From contig JBNGIQ010009346.1 in the NCBI GenBank assembly GCA_049999765.1, forward strand, positions 1 to 42,266: DNA of 42,266 nt, given 5' to 3'. Shown here piece after piece: positions 22,201 to 31,995 of this stretch. Source of the stretch: Phaeoceros laevis (taxonomy: Eukaryota; Anthocerotophyta; Anthocerotopsida; Notothyladales). Made by a program: the position numbers and the translations under genes. The notes under the pieces were generated by a model that had not been told where the DNA came from, did not search any database, and saw nothing but the letters and a program-made list of their open reading frames with translations. Every line of letters begins with the position of its first letter. Positions within the stretch are counted from its first letter, which is position 1.

Positions 22201-24389
22201 TTTGTTGCTGAAAGAAAAAGTCTTAATTTGCTTGGAGAAGTCGGTTTCCATTGGCAAGGAATGAGGGCAACGATCCTAACCTTCAGTGCAGAATGGTGGT
22301 TCATAGTACGGGAATACATCAGTTCAATCCTTGTTTCAGCTGCAGCTAGCTGTTCCCTTGATGAGTCTACTTCAGCAGATGACTGAACCATATCCTTTCC
22401 TAGATCCTCTGCTAACTGGGCGGGCTCCTGCCTCAGTTGAAATGGATGTATGAGGGAAAGGAGGCAGCCGAAGCAACCATCACGACTGCGATCTTTCACA
22501 CAAGTCAAGACACAACTACCTGGAGAGTACTTAGGTCTGAACAGCTCTGACATGTAACACTGTCATCCCCGGAGCAAGAATGATATTCTTCTTCACTGCC
22601 TATCCTAGTCGTCTGCAATCCTAACCTTTCCAGCCTTGCAACCTGACGATCAATCCAGCAGGGTGGTGGCACAATGGTCAGAGAAATACGTTGCACAGTC
22701 GTAGCTGTTCAGACAGCAATTCTCCTATTAGCATGCAGCTTCACTTGTCAATGCATTCATTACCTTTAACTGGAGGGCTTCCTCTCTCTGAAGAGCAGTA
22801 GACAGCTCTGCTACGAGCTCCTGCACCATTGAGAGAATATAAAGTTGAATAGATGCCCCTTCTAGTAGAGTTGCTTGAGATCACAACGGTGCAGGGACCA
22901 GAACATTCCAGTAGCAAGTGCAAAACAGTCTACCTTGACTACTCGCTCCTTGGCAGCAAGCCTCGTTGCAAACTTTTTGACAACGAATACGTCATCAGTT
23001 GTGCAAAACCGCTTATGTAGGACACTTGGTGATTGAGCCAGAAGCAGTGACTTTGTACTCTCTGGGCTATGATCTCCAGGGTATGTAGATTTGTCCATCA
23101 TCTCTGCCAGCTCAATTTGGTAAGGAACGTCGGCAATTTCTGCTGGTGGCAAAGGGAACTGCAGTTTCCTTGTCGATAAATCCTTTGAGAACATTTCCCT
23201 TTTCCTCGGGGATGGAGACATTTCCACAACATTGTTGTATGCATCAGCAAGAGCACTATACCAAATACTCTTGTCAGATACGGAATCATAGGTCTCATGC
23301 GTGTTGGATTGAGAACCAGCATTAGTATTGCCAGCCTTAGCCGAAGGTACCACGCTCTTGGGGCTACAATAATCAAGCCTCGCTTGGCTGGCCCCGTGAT
23401 TCTGTTCTGCTGCAAATTCTTGCGCAGTCAAAGGTGTCGGGACACCTGCCACTGGTGGAGGTGGTGCAACAATTCTCCGAAAGAGTATCAGACACTCGAC
23501 TACCCTTCTGATTTCTCTACCCTGCAGTTGATAGGAAACGAGGGCATCAGCAAAGGCGTTATGAAGGATGTGATTGCTAGCTGTAGGGGTGTAGGGGGAT
23601 AAGACCTAGCAGAGTTCTGATAAAATGTTGAACAAGACAGGTTTCTGCAAATCAACACAGGTCCGCTCTTGAACATCACCTTGATGAGATCTGATGCACT
23701 AAAATGGTAGTGCTCACTGACCCCGACTGCCCGGCAAATGCTCAAGAATATATGGATGTTCTCCACAGCTTTGGCCATTCCAACCTCATTCCAGCCTTCA
23801 TACCAGGACTCTTTCGTATGCACGGCTTTCATTTCAGCAGCTATATCCGGCAATACGCTTTCCGCAATCTTCAGCAGAAGCTCCCCGTCCTGAAGTGCCT
23901 GCACTTCACATGACTATGTATTAATCAACAGTGGCACATACTGTAAAGCGAGATTGAGCACAGGGAGAATTGAGGACCCGACCGCGTTTAGTCAATTCTG
24001 TTACACATACTTGAGGGCTAAGACAGCAAGGAAAAGCATTGCTTCGATATAACAGAATGATAGAGCAGGAGATGCTCCAGAACCAGTTCAAAAACACCTC
24101 CATTCCTGAGGTGCTTCAATCTCACTGAAGGAACAATCAAGCAGGAAATAGCACAATTCCGAATAGAGCTCTTGCGGTCCATTGCAGAGAGGATTGGGCG
24201 CACCTCTGCAAAATGCCGTGCATCCGGAATGATATCGACCCCAGTTCTGTCTTCCACCCAGAGGGAAGCCTCCATGTAAAGCCTATCATCTGACTTCAGT
24301 GGAGCTGCTGCTGTAGCTTCATTCATAGACAGGTGCTGCAAAGGAGTCCTCCTCTGTTCCATCTTCACTGTTGGCGACACAACGTTCAT
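19253..24389 (-). CDS. KIN14: Kinesin-14 with N-terminal calponin-homology domain (KCH type)
   Basis: Nineteen exons join with consistent phase to 984 residues: 24389-24204, 23898-23680, 23521-22934, 22820-22764, 22642-22520, 22427-22281, 22154-22073, 21978-21892, 21739-21575, 21450-21344, 21236-21114, 21010-20977, 20855-20699, 20615-20487, 20381-20257, 20174-20017, 19891-19775, 19686-19527 and 19443-19253. An N-terminal CH domain (about 40-155; [20 protein letters not shown], then [18 protein letters not shown]) is followed by a Ser/Pro-rich linker and coiled coils. The motor starts at [11 protein letters not shown] near 497. It has P-loop GQTGSGKT near 577, switch I NEHSSRSH, switch [10 protein letters not shown], and [11 protein letters not shown] and [18 protein letters not shown] short coiled coil and Ser-rich tail end the protein. 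The neck placed before the motor identifies a kinesin-14, normally minus-end directed; CH-containing members are plant proteins linking microtubules and actin. The start ATG is the first in the CH exon; an upstream exon is possible. Confidence 0.9.
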
Positions 24390-24589
24390 CGGACCAAATC
24401 CTTCCAATCTAGAGAAGACCAGGATCGAGCAGTTTCACCAAGTGATAACGGATCGGCGTGCTGCTTGCACAGTATGTGCGCTCTGAAGCTCAATGCTCCT
24501 CCCTGGACTACTCCACCTCCTCAGATCCAAGGGATTCGCGACGACGCCTGCATAGCAGGAGTGTTGTCCACAGCAACCTAGCAATACGG

Positions 24590-24664
24590 CTGGTATACCC
24601 CAAACACTGTTCATCTGGTATACCCCAGACACTGTTCAGCTGGCATACCGCAGACACTGTTCAG
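24590..24664. repeat. Minisatellite, three 25-bp units
   Basis: Three head-to-tail units start at 24590, 24615 and 24640. The consensus is CTGGTATACCCCAGACACTG followed by TTCAG, with one to three substitutions per copy; a partial fourth unit (CTGGGA) follows. The array lies about 200 bp upstream of the kinesin start codon. Confidence 0.93.
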
Positions 24665-24991
24665 CTGGGAGCGGAAAAGGCGCAGAGAGCGATCAGTACA
24701 TGAGCGATGCACACGAAACCTCTGACGGGCAAACATGCTCCACCGTGTAGCGCGATGCACTGATCATCCTACGAGTGGAATCGCAGCGGCGCGAGGAATA
24801 CAATGGCGCCAAAATCAAAACCATCCGAGCTGCACCGCGCTCACCATCTCCATTTTTGGCATCCGACAGATATCGAGTCACGCGTTGCCAGTTCCTCCAC
24901 GGGTTCGGAATACAAACCTACGCGTCGGGCGGGAACACAGCCAAGACGGACGGCCGTGAAGGAGCTTTCGCCGGATTCGCCTCAACGGCTT

Positions 24992-25408
24992 TCATATGTA
25001 CGGTCGACCCCGCACCTTCTTGCATAAAAGGCCAAGTCGCTGTTGTCTCAGTTTCGCCAGCACTGGCTCTTTGTGTAAGCTTAGTTCCCCCTGGGCCACA
25101 TCGGCCCCACGTTTCAGTGTCTTCACTATTTTTGTCATAAGCCCAACTTGCACCGTGTAATCCTGTATTCTCCATACGCAGCCTGGATACCAACGTCGTA
25201 CCAAAAATGGCTTTTTGAGGCTTTGACTGGAGGCCACAGTTATTACGCAGCCATGTTCTTGTTCAACCAATGCTGACACAACAAGCCCTAAACCCCCAGA
25301 TAGAAGCGAATAGGCTCCACAGACTTTAAGCTGATTAGGAGGCTGCTTGCACCAATCCAGCGTTGTGCTGAAACCACCCACCGTGAGTCCGTGACCCACA
25401 CCAACCAC
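24992..25408 (-). CDS. Unrecognised open frame of about 139 codons
   Basis: The frame is open without a local ATG near its beginning; an acceptor-like GCATCAG precedes it on the minus strand, so it could be a terminal exon. The text is protein-like with a hydrophobic run (AYSLLSGGLGLVVSALVEQE) and a basic C-terminus. I know no matching family and it may be chance. The opposite strand is also open for up to 121 codons, which weakens the case. Confidence 0.15.
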   Translation of the reverse strand: MVGVGHGLTVGGFSTTLDWCKQPPNQLKVCGAYSLLSGGLGLVVSALVEQEHGCVITVASSQSLKKPFLVRRWYPGCVWRIQDYTVQVGLMTKIVKTLKRGADVAQGELSLHKEPVLAKLRQQRLGLLCKKVRGRPYI

Positions 25409-25892
25409 AGCAAAGGCTGATGCAATCTAGTCTATCTAGTAGACTAGTTAGTGGCAAACGTGGTGTGCACACCATTCCCATAGCAAGGCCGGATCATCCG
25501 GAATTACAGAGGAAGGCCAGTCCGGAAATACAGCACAGTGCAGTCATGGAGCACGTAATACAGCTGAAGAGACGATCTATCCGATCCTATCAACAAGGAA
25601 GGAACTCCAGTAACAAAACACCCAGCTGCGAAGTCTTCACAGAACGGACATGGGTCCTCGCGCCAAGTACTGAATCGTTGAATCGTTACTGGGTCCTAGC
25701 AATCCCAGCAAAGTGCTTTCAAGAATACCAGTGCTTTCAGATGTTAACTAGTTCTCAAGTAGAGGCCTCGTCCTCCTACTCTGGCCGGTGGCCAATTGGG
25801 CTGCAATGCCGTTTTAAAGAAGAAAAATGCAGAGCAAAACGTCTCAAAAGCTTACCCTTCTCCCCTAATACAAAATGTTACAGCACGACGTC

Positions 25893-26942
25893 TCATGGTA
25901 GAATTGCGACATCCAAGAAATCACCAGTCTGCAGCACATCATGAAGTAGTGAATAAGACCGGTGTGCCTAAATGCAAAACAGCACAGTGCACAACTGTTG
26001 CCATTGAACAATAGAACATACCTGGAAACTTAGGTCAGCTAGAGTCTTCAGGTCATCTCCTCCTCTTCTTGACCCGTTAGCATAAGTCAGGCCAACCTAC
26101 ACAAAGAAACTCATCAGTGCAGCCTTGAGTGCCAAATAGCCTGAAAAGTACATGCAGAACCACCCTGCAAGGTGGACTCAGCTCTCCTCCACAAGAAACA
26201 CGTACATTGCGGATAACATTGCGGCCCCGTCTATCTGGATATACGAATGCAAACGATAATCTGGCGTCCCTCCTTCTTGCAGCAGGTGCAACTTCCTTCA
26301 CCTGTTTCCATTCCCACCACACTTTAGCTCAGCAAACTAGGAAAACCAGTTGCAAGCAAAAAGCTAGCTAGCAAAAAACTAGTGGTTGCTACTCCACCAA
26401 ATCAGTAAGCTCGCGCAGGTTGGCATCCTTCCAAGTGTAAATTTGCACTTCCTCCTTGGGCTCCTTACCACGAAGTGCAAAATCCTCTACAGTATGGTGG
26501 GCTCCAATCTGCCCACCGACCATCACAAAAAACGACATCGACATCTGAGTTGCAGCCCGACTGGCTTAGTGAAATACCGCAATGCAATTTCCTGGAATGT
26601 GACGTACCTTGGTGAAAACACGGAGAAGCAGAGGGCATGTCTACAGCACCACACCCAGTGCATCAGTACGAAAACCAGCTTAATTTGCGGCGTGCTAAGT
26701 TCTCCATTGACCCAAGTTCACAGGGAGCACAGGCAGGAGGCACAGGAATAACACCTGGTACCACCTCGCAGGGACAATTGTAACATCTGAAAGCCATCAA
26801 CTAGAACCAGATACAACGCAGGACAACACACCTTCTCTCTGTCCACAACCGGTGGGGGCCGTGGGGCACCTGCAGGTCCCATTCCCATATTTCGCTGCAT
26901 GGGAAGCCGTGGCGGCCTGGCCTGCACATCGGGAGCTGCCAT
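25893..26942 (-). CDS. SAP18: SAP18, Sin3-associated polypeptide of 18 kDa
   Basis: Six exons join to 153 residues: 26942-26832, 26640-26608, 26508-26398, 26301-26206, 26096-26022 and 25928-25893, all phase 0. SAP18 has a ubiquitin-like fold and works in the Sin3 histone-deacetylase complex and in the splicing-associated ASAP complex with ACINUS and SR45/RNPS1, in the nucleus. Diagnostic sequences are visible: VDREK/TCPLLLRVFTK, HHTVEDFALRGKEPKEEVQI, YTWKDANLRELTDL, VKEVAPAARRRDARLSFAFV, YPDRRGRNVIRNVG and the terminal TGDFLDVAILP. The N-terminal 37 residues are Pro/Met-rich, as in plant SAP18. Length matches the family (about 150). The last exon codes for only 11 residues and is easily missed, but it restores the conserved FQ-GD-LDVAI ending. 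It is divergent from APC10. Confidence 0.93.
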
Positions 26943-27301
26943 TGATATCTCCTGCCCAATCTTGCTCCTCGTGCCGTTACTTCGTATTCGCCTTCCCTCT
27001 CCGCCTTCTCTCGTTCCAGCGAATTAGGGTCTAGACAATAAGTTCTTGCTTGAATGAATTGTTCGTTGACAGCCAGTGATGCTCAACGGCTAGTCTCGAG
27101 ACACGGGACTTCGAGCAAGTCGTGAGCATGTCATCAAATGATGACCGCGTAAGAGGGCCAGGCCCTTGGCCTTGGAAGTCCGACGCGACCTCAGGATCGG
27201 GCGGATGGTGATTTCATCGGTCGGGATATGGCTCCTTGACACCTTCGGCTTTTGCGGACAAAATATCTCAGTTTTCTGGAAGCGAGGTGGAGGTCACGAC
27301 G
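26943..27301. promoter_or_regulatory. Divergent upstream region of SAP18 and APC10
   Basis: 359 bp between the two likely start codons. An ATG at 27128 opens a short frame (MSSNDDR) followed by a GTAAGA donor-like site, so an upstream coding exon of APC10 could lie here. No clear promoter motif is seen. Confidence 0.4.
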
Positions 27302-28513
27302 ATGGAAGAAGGAGAGAAGGAAGAGGAAAAGGAGAAGGAGAAACGGGAAGTTGGCAGTGCGGAGCGTGAGCTCAGCAAAGCCTGGAAATGGAGTGGACAA
27401 GCTTCGAGACTCCAATCTTGACACCTTCTGCCAGTATGCCCTTAACATGCTTGTGCTGAATGGTTTTTTGTCACAAGCGACAGAGTCGTGATTTTCGTTC
27501 CGCATCGTGGCTCTGTTTCTTTTTGCTTTTGGAATGTGTGGCTTACGCTGTCACGGTTTGTACTTTTGTCACCAGGTCTGATGGCGCCCAACCACATCTG
27601 GTGAATATCCAATTCCAGAAGAAGGTCCGACTGCAGGTAGTGGGAGGGTCTTCTTGTAGCTCCTTCAACCGTTGACTGGCTGCAGTGAGGAGCATTGTCA
27701 CGTTTCTGACGGCAGCATATCCCCCATGCTTGTTCAGCAACTAGCTCTCTACGTCAATTTTTCCACGGATGAGAGCTACACACCCAACAAAATCTCAGTT
27801 CGTGCAGGCAACTCGTTCCATGATTTAAGGGTAACCTATCATTTGCAGGCTGTGATGAGATGCTTGCAGATCCAGTGTGCCAGTTCTGGAGACATATCTT
27901 CCTTCATGCACTTATGGTGGCCGTTTTTCCACATCTGACAAATTATGTGGACCAGGCATTTGAGATGACAACTTGTACCGCAGTTAGTCTGCCTGCTGCC
28001 TCATATTCACGTTCTGTGGTTGCAGGAAATCAAAGTCGTCGATCTCCAGGAGCCTATGGGCTGGCTGTATGTGTCGCTCTATGCAAACAACGGTGATAAC
28101 AAGTACGTGTACTGGTGGTTTTAGCTCTTCTTAAATCCTGCCATGGTCCTTGGCTGGTTTGTAAATGCCACCATTAAGGACCATGGCAGGTTTGTAAATG
28201 CCACCATTAAGCTTTCTTACATTTGTCATCGTCTTATCAGGGGAGGTGAATTTTTGCGTGCATTTCTCGTTCAGCTAGCTGTTCTCTCAAACCATCAGAA
28301 TGGAAGGGATACTCACATACACCAGATCAAGATTTTTGGTCCCAGACAGTAAGTTGGTGTTTTTACAGCAGGATGTTGTCATAAGTCGAGTTTGAACAGA
28401 ACCTGCTCTTCTGAGGCATGCATGATGTTGTCTGACTCCACAGGAATGCTGTCATCGGTAACTCCTTTCACTTCACCACCGTGGAGTTCAGCATGCGGTC
28501 AACTGTTCGCTAG
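27302..28513 (+). CDS. APC10: APC10/DOC1, substrate-recruiting subunit of the anaphase-promoting complex (5' end uncertain)
   Basis: Exons: first exon ending 27433, then 27576-27636, 27738-27830, 28026-28102, 28241-28348 and 28444-28513. The part with certain frame starts at 27345 and gives 165 residues; plant APC10 is about 190. APC10 is a DOC-domain jelly-roll protein that helps the APC/C bind destruction boxes. Conserved blocks: [86 protein letters not shown] and the terminal MRSTVR. Oddities: the ATG at 27302 opens an acidic run ([14 protein letters not shown]) one frame off the conserved part, with the switch needed near 27340, and two Trp residues of the family read Arg (before SVSS) and Cys (before QSDG). 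Either a one-base assembly error, an upstream exon, or a decaying copy. Confidence 0.82.
28140..28211. repeat. Direct repeats and perfect inverted repeat inside an APC10 intron
   Basis: GCCATGGTCCTT at 28140-28151 is the exact reverse complement of AAGGACCATGGC at 28176-28187, giving a possible stem of 12 bp. Overlapping it, a 23-bp sequence beginning GGTTTGTAAATGCCACCATT occurs at 28156-28178 and again at 28189-28211 (period 33). It lies in the intron between the fourth and fifth APC10 exons. Confidence 0.9.
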
Positions 28514-28822
28514 TTAAGTAGCTCCGCTTGCAACTTTCCAGCCTGAACTCTTTTACCGCTGCTTCAATGAGCTGTCTGGCCGAGGAACTTCTGGAAACAG
28601 GAGTCGACACTAAGGGCACTTACGCTTCATTTGACAAGGACTTGACTGGACTAGTAGCCTAGGAATTGTCACGTCCAAACCCAATTGACTAGTTGTTTTG
28701 ATCATCAGTGAGTTATCATTTAGTCTACGTAGGCAGTCAGTTGGTGCTTGATCTACTGCCTCGGGACCACTGGCCCGGATGCCAGTGGCAATCCAACCGT
28801 GGCGTAACCAGGCAGAGCGCAT

Positions 28823-29128
28823 CTAGAGTAGTTGGCTCTGCATGCGGATGGGCCGACAGAATAAGCGCGTAAGCGCGGATACTCGTAAAATATTCATATA
28901 AGCTTAAAAAAATATGTTTCTTGCGCGCTACTTGCCCGGGAGCCTGTTTCTTGTAAATCATTCGGAAATGCCACATATGGGTCCGACATTCGGGCCGGAT
29001 CCGGTAAACCAAGCGTCCAACAAATACCCGAAAGCCGATCCGCATACTGGGCCAACTACTCTAGCTAGCAAACCAAGCGTCCGAGAAATACCTGAAAGCC
29101 GATCCGCATACTGGGCCAACTACTCTAG
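28823..29128. mobile_element. MITE-like element with terminal inverted repeats
   Basis: The left end CTAGAGTAGTTGGC (28823-28836) is the exact reverse complement of the right end GCCAACTACTCTAG (29115-29128). The match extends inward to about 27 bp, with ATCCGCAT conserved after a short divergent patch. No coding sequence lies between, so a transposase would have to act in trans. CTAG at both tips could be a four-base target duplication flanking AGTAGTTGGC termini. The family is not known to me. Confidence 0.55.
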
Positions 29129-29136
29129 CTAGCAAA
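29006..29136. repeat. 64-bp tandem duplication including the right inverted repeat
   Basis: Unit one starts at 29006 and unit two at 29070, both beginning AAACCAAGCGTCC and running through AAAGCCGATCCGCATACTGG and GCCAACTACTCTAGCTAGCA. They differ at only a few bases. The duplication copied the right end of the inverted-repeat element, so that end occurs twice. Confidence 0.9.
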
Positions 29137-29617
29137 GAGTGAAGTCTGTGGGAGGGCGAGAAGGGTCAACCTGGTAGCACCCCAAATTTTGGATCATTAC
29201 GAAGGTGTTAGCCATGACAATGACAATGGGCCATGTCTTGCCTTTGTGTTTAGAAGGTTGATTTGAGGCCTTGAGCTTGAAATGAGAAATGGAAAAAGCT
29301 GCCCGGAAGGGAAGGAGTCAGGAGTCTAAAAGGACCACCACTACCGTAAATGTTCTAAACCCTCGAAAGCAAAGACTACATAATAAATAAACAAATATAT
29401 AAATAAATATGGTGTTTTCACAAAAAAGGCTAACTTATCCTATTCAACTAGTTGGCTCTATTGTAAGTTCCTAACCACGTTCTTTCCACCACCAGGATCA
29501 CCACGTTCATGGGACCTTTGACTTAAACTTCCTCTGGTTATATCATAATATATATGATAATTAAAATGATCATAAGTCATGGCTCATAGCCTCTCATAGA
29601 CTTCGAAATAGATTGTT

Positions 29618-30999
29618 CTATTTGTTTGCCTCCACCACGAATGATTTCCACCCGGGAGTATTTGAAAGTAGGAATATACTAGGTTGGACCATATTCGCCG
29701 ATTTTTCATATTTATATAAGAGCGCGTAGTCTTGTGCTCCTGGATTTGCTAGCACGTGTACAACTTCTCCTTGTCTCATAAAGACATGGACGTGCTCTGT
29801 TGTCGATTGATATGCCAAAGAATCCTTCCGTGTAGGGAAGCAAATGGACTTTGGGTTTTCGACGGATGCACCTCTTGTTCTTGAAGTGTGGTAGGCTCCA
29901 AGGATAAGGGCTCCATGGCAATTGACCCTTCCTAGATTTGAAGAGTTAGCTATGATCATCTTATAGTAAAAATATGAGCGGATTTTCTTCATTAAATATG
30001 GACAGATAGAGAATCTCCCAATTATAATGAGCCCTTTTATTGCATGGCATTTGTCTACTTGAGTCCTAATAAGTGTTATTAGTTCCCATATCATAGGATC
30101 CAAGATGGCCTCCATGTCTGCTGATGTAATTTCCACCTCTACCACCCCAGGATTTCGATCATTATAAGTTGCGGTGTTGGACATTTTAAAACTAAACTTG
30201 AGAAGCCTTCTCCAACTCGAGGTTCCATCATAAGTGTACTTGATCTTTTCCCACTGCTGCACAACAGACCTGTTACGCGTTTCATCCCGTACAGAAGGAC
30301 CAATCTTCCTTGCGAAGTGAATAAAGAATCTTGTGTTTATGGAGGTCCCTTCCAATTGCCATGCTGTTCCAAGCTCTTGTGGAGCATCATTTGTGTTGTA
30401 ACATTGCGTCGTAACGTCCACCATGTCCGCACCAACATCCAGCACCATTACCTTTCTTCGGGCCGCAAAGTGAGTGTAACAAGAGGGTTAAAGTAGATGA
30501 AAGTAGCATGAAGCTTTGGGACAATTACAACTTCATGTTGGCTTGCTGAATCCACCAAGTGCTTGGGGCAAAAGTAGCCTGCTACCATGCCTGCTCTTTG
30601 TGCGCAAATTTTTATGTGTTGCCTAGCAAAGAGATTCCAATTTGAAGGCACTGTGAGGTACCATTTTACCTCCTTTGCCAAATTCTCTCCATATTGTTCT
30701 TCGAGCTCCTTCACAATAAATTCTGTGAGCTTTTCTAGGTAGAGTATCATTTGGTGCTCTGGATCTGTTAGAGAAATATAGTTGGTTGCACTGTTAGACA
30801 ACATGGATGTGAGATGGCTCCATAAACCTCTGTGCGCAAAGCTCGATGGTAGGTGGTTCCACCAATTAGGCTTGCCTAGACCTTGAGCTTCCAGCCTCTC
30901 ACTATAAATGCTATGGATTTGCTCAAGATCATTTACATGTGCAAACACAACCTTGGAGGCATCCGTATTTAAGTCAACTCCCACAATCACCTGCGCCAT
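29618..30999 (-). pseudogene. HSPA12/HSP70-like ATPase-fold gene with frameshift
   Basis: Two frames cover one homologous protein: an N-terminal part from ATG 30999 (MAQVIVGVDLN) ending at a TAA near 30450, and a C-terminal part beginning MVLDVGADMVDVTTQ and ending at 29618. They are continuous in family order, and one missing base in the AAAGG run near 30451 explains the break, since one more base would read through in frame to about 460 residues. HSPA12-like proteins have an actin/HSP70 nucleotide-binding fold. Here the three sugar/phosphate loops are worn: VGVDLNTDASKV replaces the DxGTT type, DVGADMVD replaces DGGGGTVD, and IIIGRFSICPYL replaces VGGFSxSPYL. No intron is seen. It may be a pseudogene, or a pseudo-ATPase with a one-base assembly error. 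Confidence 0.72.
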
Positions 31000-31995
31000 G
31001 TGATTTACTAACTTGTGAACACTGAAACTTGCACTTGCTACCTTATCGAAAGCTGCCAAGTTCTATCTCGAAGCCCTCGTGTAATCGACAAATCTACTAG
31101 CCAATTTGTTAGGACTAGGCAAAGAGTTTCTTGTTTATGAATGCCTTTGAAGTCTATATTTGCTACAAATCAATGCTTTTTCTATATTTGCAATACAATG
31201 ATTGACTGATTTAAGCAATTGATTCATCCTAGCTGTCCACAAATATAGGATTACCCTAGACCTGTAGTATATTATACTAAAATAAACTCTTTTGTCACGT
31301 TTTTGAAAGAGATACCAAATCCACCACATCCACCACATGTTTTTGGCACATTCAAGGTCAAATGACTCAAATCTAGGTCCCAACAGGTCCGTGGACCGTG
31401 CACCTGAAATGAATTTAGACAAGTTGAAACTCCCCACTCTAAAAAGAAGAAGAAGGAAATTCAGCAACCGGGCTTGAAAGAATTGGGGAATGGCTAGTTA
31501 GTTTCAAAGCTAGCTTGTTGATCACTCTCAGTGGCTAGACTTAGAAGGCAAGCCGCAAAATGTGGGAACTGGCACTTTATCCCTACAGGTAACTTGGGAC
31601 AGCGTCACTTGAGGCTACCATCCACTACCGTGACAACAAAGGAATCGTGAGAAAAAAGAAAGCATTTTGCAATTGGTTTGGCCCTCACTGGAAGGCAAAT
31701 GAAGCTGACAGTTGCTCTCCAGTCCCTAGAAGTCTGTCTGTGCAAGGCACCTAATCTGGTTCCTCCACAGCGCTCGGTGCATTGTCCAATGTCTCTGACA
31801 GACTCTTGAACTCTGCTGCGGAAGCTTTTTGGTTATTCGGCAAGTGTTGGTTTTTGGATTGGTCTTAAAGGTTAGCTTTGTTTTCACTAATCACATCATC
31901 ACCGGGCCCAAATCCGAATTAGTCCGTCGTCCTTGGGCTTGGGTTGGGGCAGATAGGATATGCCCCTTTCATCTGGATTCACGTTTTCCCACCTG
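31000..31995. other. Interval between the HSP70-like gene and the P450
   Basis: About 1 kb, AT-rich near 31140-31340. A 110-codon open frame on the minus strand (31135-31467) has no recognisable domain and a skewed Trp/Leu/Phe composition. I see no gene. It should hold the promoter of the HSP70-like gene and the 3' end of the P450 transcript. Confidence 0.5.

Larger units (their letters stand above)
24390..25892. other. Intergenic region upstream of the kinesin and downstream of SAP18
   Basis: About 1.5 kb. It holds a 25-bp minisatellite (24590-24664) and overlapping open frames on both strands, none with a domain I recognise. The kinesin promoter should lie in its left part and the SAP18 3' untranslated region in its right part. 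Confidence 0.45.
28514..29617. other. Gene-free interval with a repeat element
   Basis: About 1.1 kb downstream of both APC10 and the HSP70-like gene. It contains the inverted-repeat element at 28823-29136 and an AT-rich patch of TAAATAAA-like runs near 29380-29410. I see no coding sequence. Confidence 0.6.

Noticed and set aside
25420-25944. 174-codon plus-strand frame with its own ATG
   Set aside because: No recognisable domain, Ser/Lys-rich random-looking composition, and it crosses the antisense of the last SAP18 exon. Kept out, though not disproved.
15450-28513. Operon or functional gene cluster of MIA40, EFG1, kinesin, SAP18 and APC10
   Set aside because: The genes lie on mixed strands, have their own introns and act in unrelated processes; adjacency appears incidental.
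31135-31467. 110-codon minus-strand frame between the HSP70-like gene and the P450
   Set aside because: Skewed composition, no domain, AT-rich DNA and no ATG-led homologue known to me.
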